A DNA stretch of 64,000 nucleotides from Persicaria tinctoria (lineage: Eukaryota; Streptophyta; Magnoliopsida; Caryophyllales; Polygonaceae), in NCBI GenBank assembly GCA_037127255.1, contig JBANSL010000005.1, positions 64,665,909 to 64,729,908 on the forward strand, written 5' to 3'. This document shows, piece after piece, positions 12,892 through 24,279 of this stretch. Each line of letters starts with the position of its first letter. The stretch's first letter is position 1. The notes below the pieces were generated by a model. It worked only from the letters and a program-made list of their open reading frames with translations, had not been told where the DNA came from and ran no database searches. A program made the translations under genes and the position numbers.

Positions 12892-15800
12892 TGTAAAGGC
12901 TCGGATTTTTTTTCTAAATCCTAAATTCTCGGAAAAAGAAAATCAAATGAACTTAAAAGCTAAAGTTAACGAAAAATAAAATAAAATAATAATAATAAAA
13001 AAAGACCCTCTAACTCGGATTGTAGAACTCTTAGAGCGGATTTTTGAAAATTTATTTTTAACGAGTCGGGATACAGTCGAAAGAGCGAGTTCGGGATTTA
13101 TCTTTCAGGTATTTTGAATTGGGTTTTGAGCATTTCTTTTTGGGGTATTCCCTTGACCAACAGTCTGCAGTTCAGAGCCAGCATCTCCCCTTTTCTGATG
13201 CCTCCAGCAAGGCAAGTTTCCCCCCAACTCATTTCTTGTTTTCTTTCCCAGATTGGACCAAACACACTCTTCCCCTTCTTCCTTTGCTTCCCCTTCTGGG
13301 CATTCTCCTCAGACCGGCACCACTCCACCCCTGCTAAATTGCCAGCCTTACCCTTCCTCTATGTAATAGGACCCTATCAGACACAACACCTCACAACCCC
13401 AACAATACAATTTCACACCTTATCCCTTTCCTTCTCCCTTTTCGGTTGCCGTGAGCACCCAAGCTCCACCACTCCTCCTTCCTTCCACCTAAGGCGCCAG
13501 CAGCAGGAGCACCCCCTGCCTCCCCGGAATCAGAAAGAAGTGGCAGCAGCAGCCGTAGCCACCAACGACGCCCAATCGAGCTCCACACCCGAGCTCCTCC
13601 TCCCTCCTCTTCGCACGAGCCCAATAGCGCCACCCCTGTTTGGCCGAGCACCTCCCGAGCACCACCGGACCCTTGTCCCTGCTGTCCGAGAGGAGGCCGA
13701 ACACTGACGAGCCCCGAGCCGCCCTTCGTTCCCTTCTCCTCGGGTCTTCTCGGATCCTTAACGGTGAGACTCTCTCCCCTTCTTTTCGCTCTCGGTTTCG
13801 ATAAAGGTCTCACCTTTTGCCCTCCTACCTCAGACCTAGGCATTACCAGCTCTGTCCGAGTCTTCGGCAAGCTCAATCGTACCCCGGCGGATCTCCGGCG
13901 AGTCGAATCGAAGCCAGGCGAATTCGGATCCCCTCGGTGAGAACCCCCCTCTCTCTCTCTCTCTCTTCTTTTTCCGTGTGTGTGTGTGTCGGGTAGTCGG
14001 GATTCGGTAGTCGGAGCAAGGCCGCCGTCGGCGAGCCTCCCCGTTCCTTCTCTTCTTCTTCCGTCAACGCCGAGGCATGTCTCTCTGTTTGTTGTTGTTT
14101 TTCCGTTCAACCCATAGGTAGAAGAAGGAGCCAGTGGGCCCCGTGCCACATCCCCCGCCACGTCATCCGGTCCCACTTCCATCTTTCTTTTACAGCTTTG
14201 GGTGGAATGGAAGATAGCAATTACCATGGGCCTATTTTTATCTTTGGGCCAGATTGGTTTTGTTAAAATAACTAACTTTGGGCATGTTCCTTCATCTAAG
14301 TTCGGTTTTGGTCATTTATAAAATAGAGGGGGTCAGTTGGTGATTTAAAAAAGGGGTGATTTTATTTAATAAATGGTTGGGATTTATTCCCTTTAGAGGA
14401 TTTGGAAATATTTTATGAAAGTGTTTGAAGGAAAATGGTATTTAAAATATTATATCATATGATTTGACATTAAAAATCTAGGACCTTATTTTGAGACTAA
14501 AGATATAATATTATGGTGATTTAAAAACAAATATAATATTATGAGACTTAGAGATTTAAAAGGGTATTTTCGGATTTAAATCGAAAAATGAAGTTGTCGA
14601 GCGTTTTCGAAAGGGCAGAAATTCTAACTAGTTGATTCGGATTTTAAACCGGTTTCGGGACTAACTTGGGGAATTATGTGATCAATGACTAACTAGCATG
14701 TTCATATGATTGATTGGCTAATAGCATGATTTGTGTGAATTAATGGCATGAATGAATGACTAACGGCATGAAGAGATGTTAGAATTTCGTATCGTTTGAC
14801 TTATGCCTCATGAGCTATGATTAATATGATGAAATTTAGCGATATACGATCATGCGGATATATGAGTATTATTGCAAATGTACGAATGTGGCGAAATGGA
14901 ATGATGAGAATGATATAGTCTTATGGAATGTGGTGAAATGATGAATGATTGAACTTGATGAGATGATGATTACGATGTGGTTAATTTTATTGAATGATGT
15001 ATGCTTTGAGTGCTTGAATGATTAGACGTAGACTTATATATGTGTTTTGATATGTATCTAGGTGATCCTTAATTTATCGTAATGCTTACCTTGCTGATCT
15101 GCACTACCAGGTAAGTCTCTCCGGAGCTTACTCAGATTGAATAGAGCTATTCCCTGCTATAGGTGCATGATATACTAGGTGTTGCATTCATGATCAGCAT
15201 GCCATGTAGTACCATGCTAGGTTGCATTGATCGTTGAGCATTCTATTTCTCTATGTGTATGAAAACAGAACGGCCGTTATCTGTGAAGTAACTAGAGTCT
15301 TTGCTAGGGTCATAGGGTAGCCCAGCCTCATCGGGTACCCTGAGTCAATCGAGTACTTCCTTATATTATGATATGCCTGCGGGCTTTATTGTGGAGCGGG
15401 TTAGGCATGCGTGCCGCCCTATTATGAATGAATGCATTCACGAGCTGGCCAGTCTCCGCCTGTCGGAAGGGGTGGAGGTAGGAGAGGGATATGCCACTTG
15501 GCATTGTCTTGGGCCCTTTACAGTATTCTGCACATTATTATGAACTAGGAGCATGCTAGTGTGTTTAAATTTCGTACTGCATTAGAGCATCTTTATTAGG
15601 TATAGCGTATATGTGTGCTTATGGTTGGGATGCAGAGTTAAGTGGGCATCGATCTGATCCCGCTCCATATCAATTTTTTTAGGTATTATTTATGTTCATC
15701 CTATCGGTGCTGTTTGCTTGTTGCGCGGGTCATTTTGTCGGCGGAGAGTGAGCGCTGGGGTATAGACTTCACCAGACTCTGATTATACTTTTTCGGATTT

Positions 15801-16082
15801 ACACTTTAGACTCCGTTTTGACCCGGCTCTGCCGTGGTACACATTTGTATTATACTTGTTTCCGCTAGTCGCATGATTTCTGATTTCCACGCTTAGATTA
15901 CGACAGGTACAGGGGACTTCCCCGGGGATTCCAACGATCCCTTCGATTTTGGGTACGAAATCCCCCTTGAAAACATTAAAGTAAGCTTTCAAACCTTCAA
16001 CCTGTACTCGGGGCGCAAGGTCCTAACGGGGGGTTTAATCCCTCGAAACGTAACTCGGGAATCATAATCCCGGGCCGTTACA
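12892..16082 (+). repeat. 3' LTR
   Basis: The partner of 4460-7650, equal in length. The stretches compared by eye, including the microsatellite run, were identical. It is followed by the TSD copy GTTGT at 16083-16087. Confidence 0.92.
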
Positions 16083-16957
16083 GTTGTTGAAGGAGATCGA
16101 TTTCGTTGATCAACTCCATTCGAACCGTAGCCTGCAAAACAAGAGCAAACGAAGTCAGAGCAGGGCTCGTCTCCCCTGGAGGACCCTCCGACGCTCAAGT
16201 CGCTCAAGTCAGTCTTTCTTCATCTCAATCTGAATCTCTCCCCTCTTATTTATATTAGTCCAGTATTAAATAAAAGAAACGGTTACAATATTTAATAGAA
16301 GGAAGAAACTGTTACCATATTTAATTCGGTCAAAATCCTTTAATGCACGAAACCGTTATTGTATTTAATAGATGAAACGGTAACCGCATTAAGGCTGATC
16401 AATGCTGTATTGAATATTTGATACCGCATAAATAATAGACGCCGGTTTTAACTGTTATTTGAGATAATTAAAATTATTGACTTACTTGGTAAAAAATCGC
16501 GGAATTTTCCCTTTCACAAATATCTTATAGATATAACTGGAGTTACTTTGATATACCGATTTGGTAACTTGAACAACCTATAAAAACCTTTGCAAATCGC
16601 AATAATGTACAAAACACTACAAAGGAAATTGACTTTTGCATGTGTTATGTTCAGAATTTGGAAAGCTGCTAAACTAGAAATCGGCAACCAAATCAAGTTA
16701 TAAATACAAAAATGCACATTTGCTCTTAAATTCTTCTACAACTAAAATGGAAAATAAAATAAACCCATTAAAGAATCCTATTTTATTTATTTTTTCGTCC
16801 AAATTTGTCCACCATTTTCTTCAGTCCACTGCGGCGGCCTCTATTCACATGTGGTCAACAAAGGCAGTCATCGGCTCGCCTCCGTCGCTCGAGGTTTCCC
16901 CTTTCCCGGGGCGGCCGACCATGCGCCCATCTTCTCAATTTCGGAGTGCGACCTCCC
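16083..16957. other. Intergenic DNA between LTR element and the ATL gene
   Basis: The right flank of the LTR insertion. The part nearest the ATL gene is its 3' flank and contains an AATAAA on the minus strand at about 16782-16787, a plausible polyadenylation signal. Nothing else was recognised. Confidence 0.5.
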
Positions 16958-17899
16958 TCACCTCGGCGTCGTGGCCTGACTCTGACTCCGACTCCGACTC
17001 CGACTCGGCCGAGTCTCTACTCGCCCTTCTTCAATGTCTGTCAACTCGGCGCAACTCGTCCCGATTCCCGACGATGAAGTAGGAGAAGGGATCGGCTTCT
17101 TTTCCCGGCTCAGTATCCTCTTCAGTAGCCGACTTGTCGGCGACATATAGCCCTGACCCGCAGGTGAACTCACTCCCAACTCGTCCGAGCTCTGAAACCT
17201 AAAACTCGCTGTCCTGGACGGAATCTCAACCGACACTCCCACCAGATCCAGGCCCTTCCTCCTGACGCCAAACGACGACGAGGACGACGGTCCCGGACGG
17301 CAATCGAGACAGTATCCTGAACTCGGCCCTGACTCGAGCTGAGTCGACTCGCCTCGAGTTGGCTCATTCAACTCGACGACTAACTCGACTGTGTCGTTTC
17401 CCTCCGCCGGGAACTCGCCGTCGACGGGACTCCGGCAGAGGGGACAGGTGGAGTGAGAGTGAAACCACATATCAATACAGTCAACGTGGAAGCTGTGCTT
17501 ACACTTAGGCAACACACGGCCTTTCTCGCCATCTTCAAAATCCGACAAGCAAACGGCGCACTCCGGGAGCTTCTCCTCCTCCGCGGCGGCAGAAGAGAAC
17601 ACGAAGGTCGGGAGGGACTTGAGGAGCTCGGGGTCGAGGCCGCGGGAGGGGAAGTTAGCGGCATCGGGAGTAACCGAGTCGACGTAGAAAACGAGGTGAG
17701 TGCGGCCGCGGCGGCCACGGCGGTTGTTACGGAGGATGTACCAGCGGGCGTAGAGATGTAGAAGGACCATGATGACGACGACGACGAAGACGACGATGAT
17801 AGCGCTCATCATTATCTTTCCGGAGAGCTCGTAGGCCTTCTCGTTCGCCGGATCTAACGGCGGCGAGGCGGTGAAGGGGTGAACATCGTCGGTGCTCAT
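16958..17899 (-). CDS. RING-H2 (ATL-type) E3 ubiquitin-protein ligase, 313 aa
   Basis: A single-exon gene encoding a membrane-anchored E3 ligase of the Arabidopsis Toxicos en Levadura (ATL) family, which passes ubiquitin from an E2 to substrates, often in stress or defence signalling. The layout is typical: a transmembrane helix at about residues 31-50, a basic stretch ([10 protein letters not shown]), a GLD motif ([11 protein letters not shown], about 87-97), then a RING-H2 finger with C114, C117, C133, H135, H138, C141, C152 and C155. The spacing is C-x2-C-x15-C-x1-H-x2-H-x2-C-x10-C-x2-C. The conserved Trp (W145) and the Pro before C155 are present. The long Ser-rich tail, ending in Arg-Ser repeats from a (GACTCC)n run, is disordered. 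The start is the first ATG, directly after a telo-box. The exact ATL member and its substrate cannot be told. Confidence 0.95.
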   Translation of the reverse strand: MSTDDVHPFTASPPLDPANEKAYELSGKIMMSAIIVVFVVVVIMVLLHLYARWYILRNNRRGRRGRTHLVFYVDSVTPDAANFPSRGLDPELLKSLPTFVFSSAAAEEEKLPECAVCLSDFEDGEKGRVLPKCKHSFHVDCIDMWFHSHSTCPLCRSPVDGEFPAEGNDTVELVVELNEPTRGESTQLESGPSSGYCLDCRPGPSSSSSFGVRRKGLDLVGVSVEIPSRTASFRFQSSDELGVSSPAGQGYMSPTSRLLKRILSREKKPIPSPTSSSGIGTSCAELTDIEEGRVETRPSRSRSRSQSQATTPR

Positions 17900-17905
17900 T
17901 GGCGC

Positions 17906-17923
17906 GGGTTAGGGTTAGGGTTT
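17906..17923 (-). promoter_or_regulatory. Telo-box repeat in the 5' leader of the ATL gene
   Basis: On the minus strand AAACCCTAACCCTAACCC lies 6 bp upstream of the ATG. Telo-boxes (AAACCCTAA) are known plant elements near transcription starts, bound by Myb-related and Polycomb-recruiting factors. A role here is inferred. A TA-rich tract at about 18229-18246 could serve as a TATA region. Confidence 0.55.
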
Positions 17924-18394
17924 GAGAGGGAGGTTGGGGATGGAGTCGTTGAAGGAGAGGAGAGGGGGCTGGACTGGAGAAATGAAAGTGGGGGAGTTTT
18001 AAAGCGGGAGGGGGGTTGGGGGGTTTCGGGTAAGGTGTGAGAAGGTGCAGGGAGGTTTCCGGTGGGGGAGGGAGTGTGGGCCCACTTGTCGGGGTGGACT
18101 CGCAGTTGCAGCGTCAAGGGGGGGGATAGTCGTTGTGTGAAACGACGCCTTAATTGACGTTTTTTGAGATTTTTTTTAACACTAAAAAATATCACAAATA
18201 TGTGCAATTTGCCAATTTGTGGATTTTTTTTAAATATATATATATTGGAAATTTCGTTATCGGTCAAATGGGAAACTGGAAATTTCGTAGAGCTATCAAA
18301 ACTGACATGGAATAAAAAGTGATGTAAGGAGTCTATGCATGAAGGCAGTACGTTAGTTTGTTTGGATAGAATTCAATATTTACTGCTGTAGTAA

Positions 18395-19031
18395 TAATTA
18401 TAAGGGAAAATTACAGAAAACCACCCATTAAATATGGGTATTTTCACTTAACCACCCCTTAAATTCAAAATTACAGAAAACCACCCTTTAAATGGTACTT
18501 GTTTACAACTCACCACCCATTCAACTATTTTTTTTAATTTATCATTAAATATATTATATTTTAATATTTGATTGTAAATATATTCATATTTTGAATTTAA
18601 GGGATCAATCATATTTTGAATTTATGGTTGAAAATGTTTATAAAATTTTAAAATATTATGGAAATTACTCTTATTTATTTATATTTTAAATAAGAGTAAT
18701 TTACATAATGTTTTAAACATTTTCAAACATAAATTAAGATAATAATTCTAGGATTTATTGATTATTATTTTTAAAAATAAATACAATGATCCCTAAAATA
18801 TAATTGGACCCTTAAATTCAAATTTTAAATATATTTACAATCAAATTTGAGTTTAAAAATATTAAAATATAATATATTTAATGATAAAGTAACGAAAATA
18901 GTTGAATGGGTGGTGAGTTGTAAACAAATACCATTTAAATGGTGGTTTTATGTAATTTTGAATTTAAGGGGTGGTTAAGTGAAAACACTCATATTTAAAG
19001 GGTGGTTTTCTGTAATTTTGCCTAATTATAA
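18395..19031. mobile_element. Mutator-type MITE with 9-bp TSD
   Basis: The 619-bp element 18404-19022 is flanked by TAATTATAA at 18395-18403 and 19023-19031. Its termini are inverted repeats starting GG(G/C)AAAATTACAG and extending about 220 bp on each side, so nearly the whole element folds back. A 9-bp TSD with long TIRs is the Mutator signature. There is no transposase. It lies about 500 bp upstream of the ATL start codon. Confidence 0.85.
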
Positions 19032-19188
19032 TCATCCATTCCATAAAGTATGTAGTACGGAGTACTCCGTAATTTATACGAGGATAAGGTATCTAATACA
19101 TACAGGAAAAAAAATTGTATTTGTAAATGTATCATCTCCTTCAAATTTTTTTTTTAAAAATGACATAATTATTTGATTATTTGGTCTA

Positions 19189-19797
19189 TCTATATAAACT
19201 CTTAATTTAGAAAAGTTTAGGATGATGTGTCAACTTTAGAGACATTTTATTTATTTTATTTTTTTGCCATTTTTATTTAATTTTCTTTATTTCTCCCTTT
19301 TTCTTCTTTTTCCTTAATTTTACTAACTATCTATATCTATATAAACTCTTAATTTAAAAGAGTTTAGGAGGATGTGTTAACTTTAGAGGTATTTTAGGAG
19401 TCTTGAACAATTTATTTTATTTTTTTGCCATTTTTCTTTAATTTTCTTTAATTCTCCTTTTTTCTTCATTTTCCTTTAATTTTACTAACTATTGGGTTTA
19501 ATTCAAAACATTGAATTCAATCTAATACTACATCCGTTCAGAAATAGATATCGTTTGACTTTTTGATACGTTTTTTAATGAGATAAAAACTATATATAAA
19601 ATACTAGCTTTTTAAACAATTTTTTTAAAATAATATGACACTTATTATTAATAAGTATTTATACTATATTAAAAAATTACTAAAAATTGATATTTTATAC
19701 TGAGTATAGTTTTTAACATTTATTAATATTTTATAATATATTTATATATAATATTTTAGTTTAAAAAAAACGCGTCATGACGCGGGATTCGTACTAG
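19189..19797 (+). mobile_element. Non-autonomous Helitron
   Basis: The 5' end reads A|TCTATATAAACTC (19189). The 3' end has a perfect 14-nt palindrome CGCGTCATGACGCG (19771-19784), then nine bases, then CTAG|T (19794-19797). A|TC..hairpin..CTAG|T is the plant Helitron signature, with no TSD. The first 140 bp, including the terminus, are repeated imperfectly from about 19329. There is no Rep/helicase. Confidence 0.75.
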
Positions 19798-19852
19798 TTT
19801 TTTCTTAAAAAAAAGTGATAATTGTACAGAAAGGGGTGGGTAATAACAAATT

Positions 19853-20469
19853 AATAAACCACACCCAAGGAGCCAGAAGGAGCCATCTACAAGATTAACG
19901 TAAACCAGAAGGACTAGATCTAAATGGACTAGACCAGAAGGAGCCATCTACAAGATTAACGTAGATGGTTCCGTCAAACCCACCGGCATTAGTCAGGTGG
20001 GCGGAATCATTTGTGATTCTAGGGGCCATGTTACTGAGATCTTCTACAAGGAAGTAGATCAAGGTACAGTTATTCAAACGGAAGCAGCAGCAGTTCTAAT
20101 AGGGATGAAGACAGCTCGAAGATTAGGCTTGAACAAGATTGTTGTAGAAGGAGACAACCAAGAGCTGATGAGATTTCTCTCAAAAGGAAAAGACGTCAGA
20201 TGGGAGATTATGCGCCAAACAGAAGAAATCAATATCATGGAAGCAGACTTCGAAAAGGTTGAATTCAATCACATCTACAGAGAAGCGAACAAAGTTGCAG
20301 ATTATATAGCCACTAGGGGTATCATTAGTGATAGATCTACAATCCCTTTTAATAGGGAACTTTGTACCATCATCCGTCAGGATGATCCCGGAGCGCGTTT
20401 ACATTCTTTGTAAATAGCTCCGACTGTTTGCCTACTGTAAAAAAAAAAAAAAATAAACCACACCCAAGG
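19853..20469 (+). mobile_element. 5'-truncated L1 LINE with 18-bp TSD
   Basis: AATAAACCACACCCAAGG at 19853-19870 recurs at 20452-20469. The 581-bp insert between them ends in a poly(A) run. It keeps only the C-terminal RNase H domain of ORF2 (frame from about 19941 to the stop at 20411-20413), with the start of the fold (INVDGS), the EGDN motif and the HIYREANKVAD motif. The first 90 bp contain a 30-bp sequence twice (19873-19902 and 19934-19963) with filler between, a rearranged 5' junction. Confidence 0.9.
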
Positions 20470-20689
20470 TTAAGCACACCAAGTTAAACGATTCCAACTC
20501 ATGATATTTTCACAAAATTTCCTCGTCTAAGAGGGGAAGGAAACTGATTAGATCGATCACCCTTCCAAGTGGGAAAGTCTCCGCAGATTTTCACATTATT
20601 CAATAAGAATTTGAAAAAGATTTCAAATCTTGTTTTCGCTCCTCCACGAGGAGCGATCTGGACATATCTGGGGATTTGGGGGTCATCCC

Positions 20690-23641
20690 CTCGCAAGTAA
20701 CCTAGACAGACAATGACATGCTCACAGCTCCTGTTTCAAACGCTGAAATTAAAATGGCCGTTTTCTCCATGAGTCTAGATAAAGCGCCGGGTCCAGATGG
20801 GTTCTCGGTTGGTTTCTACCAAAGGTTCTGGAACACAGTTGGCCCTTTTGTCACGAAAGCTGTAAACGCTTTCTTCTCTAGCGGAACACTTTTAAGGCAA
20901 ACAGACCATACTTTCATTACGTTACTACCAAAACGCGATGACCCTTCAGCAGTAAACCACTACCGACCAATTAGCTTGTGCTCCACGATTTACAAGATTA
21001 TAGCGAAGGTTATTACAGCCAAGCTAACCAAGATCTTCGAAAAACTGATACACCCCTTACAGGGCGCTTTTACGAAAGGAATGTCTATTCAGGATAACAT
21101 TCTGATAGCCCATGAGGCTTTCCACTCCTTCAGGCTTAAAAAGGGCAAGTCGGGTTTGGTTGCCTTAAAGCTCGATATGGAGAAGGCTTATGATCGTGTC
21201 GAATGATCCTTCCTTTTTTATGTCCTTTCAAGGTTTGATTTTAACCATAAATTTATCTGTTGGATCAGAGAGTGCGTAACTACAGTTTCATGCTCGTTTC
21301 CGGTAAATGATGAGCCAACTACACTCTTCGAGCCCTCACGGGGACTAAGACAGGGGGACCCACTATCCCCTTTTTTGTTTATTATGGCTTCGGAGGTCTT
21401 AGCAAGGACTTTGCAGCAGGAGAGTGCAGTTAACAAAGATTTTGGTATAATGTTTGGTAAACCGGGCATTACAATCCCTTTTTTAGCATTCGCTGATGAT
21501 ATCCTCATCTTTTGCAAGGCCTCCCAGTCGGCATGTTCTTCAGTTCTGTCGATTCTTAACCGCTTTTGCCTGATTTCGGGGCAGAAGGTCAATTTACATA
21601 AATCTAGCTTCCAAGCTTCCCCTAACACAACACCAACAACTATTAATGTCACGATTGCTGTCCTTGGCATTCCTCAGGCAAATAATTTTGACAAATATTT
21701 GGGTTTCTCCATCGTGAATGGAAGAACTAACAAAGACACTTTCAACGACGTGGTGCTCAAAACCAAGCAGCAATTGACTAAATGGAAGGCGTCAAGCCTC
21801 TCTGCCGAAGGCCGCAAGGTCCTCATCAAGGCAAACCTAAGTGACAAACCGCTCTTTCTTATGCAAGCTTTCTTACTACCATCTCACATTCACCAGGAAC
21901 TCGATAAAGTTTACAGACAATTTTTTTGGAACAAAAATTCTAAAGCCCAACCGCTGATTAGTTGGGACAAAATCTGTGCTGACACCATGAAAGGTGGTTT
22001 GGGTATTCACAAAGCCGGAACAATGAACATTGCATTACAAATGAAACTTTTATGGAAGATCCTATCCGAACCGGACAATGTATGGGTTCGCATCATCTCT
22101 CAGAAATATCTAAAGGGCCAGGACATCCTATCTTACCAAACAAAAAGTAATTCTTCTTGGCAGTGGAGACGCCTGATGTCTATCCGACACCTGTTTCAGA
22201 ACGCCCTTCACTGGTTAGTTGGTGATGGGAATTATATTGACTTCTGGTCTCAGAAATGGGCCTTTTCCGATTCGCTGGATTCCAAGACCTTACAGCCAAT
22301 CCCAAATGTGCTCCTTGGGATAAAAGTCTCTCATTTCATCAACTCCAATCTATAGTGGAACAAGAATTTGCTCTATTCAAGCTTAACCAACATCCTTTCA
22401 GTGGATGACATCAACCATTTCCTCGGTATCATCCTGCCGAATAACCCCATGAAAGATCGCATGTACTGGGGTCCTAGCCCCAATGGGTGGTTTTCGACAA
22501 GTTCGGCAAACACCATGCTTTCAACTAACAGGGGGGTTACAAGACTTTGAATGCGGTTGGATCTGGGATCTAGATGTTCCACCAAAAGTTCGACATTTTC
22601 TCTAGAAAATCTCTCGTGACAGTCTTCCTACGTCGGAATGCCTTCAAAAGTCTCATGTGTTTGTACCATCAGGGTGCCATTTTTGTGACAACACCAACGA
22701 ATCAGACAATCACATGTTTCTTTAGTGCCCGATGACCTTCCGCTTTCTTCGAACACTCCGCATTCGTTGTCCGAGTTGGTCATAGCTCGCCGCAACTTCG
22801 GGCTCTTTCTTTCCGCTAAATCAAGTTTTGGTGGCGGTGGGGAAAAAATAGTTCGGTCCCTTGGCCTGTGCTTGGTGGGCTATTTGGTTCTTCAGGAACC
22901 AGCTGGCTTTTGACCATATGAACAAAGTCTCCATTACAAAAATGGAAATTTTCTACACAACTTTCACCCAATGCTGGAAACAGGTCGAAGATTCTGGAGG
23001 CTGAGTCGTCTAATGGGACCCCTATTCCGTCCCAGGTTAATCGTCCGACCTTTTCTGCCTGTCGCACCTCCTCTGTTTCGGCTGGGGGTCGGAAGCAGAA
23101 CCGTTCGGGGCAGTGGGACAAACCACCTATGGATTGCTACAAGCTTAACTTTGACGAATATGTAAGACAGGGTATTTCGTCTTCTTACGGTTTTTTTATT
23201 AGGGACTGGTGTGGCAGGGTGGCGGCCATGGGTAGAGACACTTGTATCAATGTCTCGGTTGCCTTTGTTGAAAACCTGGGCCTCAAAATGGGAATTCTAC
23301 GGGCTAAACAGCTGAATATTCGCAACCTCCTGATCGAGGGTGATAACCTCCTGGTTATTAAAGCTTTTCTAGGGGATTGGAAATGTGCCTGGAATATCGA
23401 GATGCTACAATATGATATTCTTTTAGATACTTCGTCTTTCTCTTATGTAGCTATCCGTCATATTTTCAAGGAATCAAATGCAGTGCCTGACTATCTCGCT
23501 CGCAGTGCACATGCATCCCCTGCCGACGACAACTATGACGACGATCCAGAGCTTCGTACTCTCATCCGCAAGGATGCGCTAGGAAGGGCTTTTGTTGCGG
23601 GCGACCCAACCTAATTTTTACTCTGCGTCAAAAAAAAAAAA
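20690..23641 (+). mobile_element. Decayed L1-type LINE ORF2 (RT, zinc-knuckle region, RNase H)
   Basis: The reverse transcriptase runs from 20718 with the DKAPGPDGF and RPISL motifs, and LDMEKAYDRVE is cut by TGA at 21204-21206 where a Trp codon is expected. The same frame continues after the stop with RQGDPLSPFLF and the catalytic FADD box at 21489-21500. The connection region carries KYLG and WNK..PLISWDKIC, up to a stop near 22353. The zf-RVT part (22368-22720) is broken by frameshifts, and RNase H follows at 23129-23614. A poly(A) tail ends at about 23641. The 5' end is truncated or lost and the endonuclease is absent. It is the same L1 family as 62197-64000. It cannot be active. Confidence 0.9.
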
Positions 23642-24279
23642 ACACCCAAATCAAAGGTGTCACCACGCCGAAAAAAAAGGGGAGAGAGGGAGTAAAAGTA
23701 TGTCAGATGTTGCAAATAGAGAAATGTGAGAGAGAAATAATTGTGGGCGGAAGCCTTTAAGGGACCCATATTTGCACGGTCATTTTATCACCAGATATAT
23801 GGTTACATCCGCAATGCTTGCTCGAACTTTTTTTTTTTAAAAAAAAAAACATGTATGCGTATTGTGAATGCATGTACACGGATATATTTTTTTCCAGATA
23901 AGTCACCATAAAAGGCGGAAGCTTACTATTCGGTGAATCCTTCGACGAGATCAAAAACGCAGACTGGTTGGAAGATAGCGTCGCTACAACAAAGCCACCT
24001 ACCTTGACTAGATCCGCTTACAATCTGGAGCTCTATAGCGTCGCCGCATCAAACGAGCCATTACTCCCCCTAGGCACGTTGTCCGCCACATCAGCACCGA
24101 AAAATACGGCTTAGTGGAAAGTCCATGCGAAGTCAGGAAGGAAGGGACCGCGAACTCATACATCGCGTTCAACTTCCTCCACTGTCTACCTAGCGATATA
24201 TTCATCGTATAGATAACACTTAAGAGCTTTTTTATTACATGAGAGAGAGACCATTATTGAAAATGTCAAATCTATTTTT
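23642..24279. other. No supported gene; one weak coding-like stretch
   Basis: Mostly non-coding. A 57-codon open stretch at 24039-24212 on the plus strand ends FNFLHCLPSDIFIV and looks protein-like in composition. It begins after a stop, has no ATG context and matches nothing I recognise, so it may be a degraded exon. Confidence 0.3.

Larger units (their letters stand above)
4460..16082 (+). mobile_element. Complete non-autonomous LTR retrotransposon (LARD-like, 11.6 kb)
   Basis: Two 3,191-bp direct repeats (4460-7650 and 12892-16082, offset 8,432) start TGTAAAGGCT and end CCGTTACA. They are flanked by the 5-bp TSD GTTGT at 4455-4459 and 16083-16087. A primer-binding site matching the tRNA-iMet 3' end lies just inside the left LTR, and a purine-rich tract lies just before the right LTR. 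No gag, protease, RT, RNase H or integrase could be recognised in the 5.2-kb interior. Long LTRs with a long non-coding interior fit a LARD. The CTCGGGGACGAGAC motif before the polypurine tract is typical of Ty3/gypsy chromoviruses, which probably supply the enzymes. Equal LTR lengths and no mismatch in any stretch compared imply a recent insertion. Confidence 0.92.

Noticed and set aside
16720..17761. Plus-strand and second-frame minus-strand frames over the ATL gene
   Set aside because: They are shadows of the RING-H2 coding frame in GC-rich sequence.
20460..23660. TSD for the decayed L1 at 20.7-23.6 kb
   Set aside because: CACCCAA occurs near both ends, but the left one belongs to the TSD of the neighbouring truncated L1 and the match does not extend.
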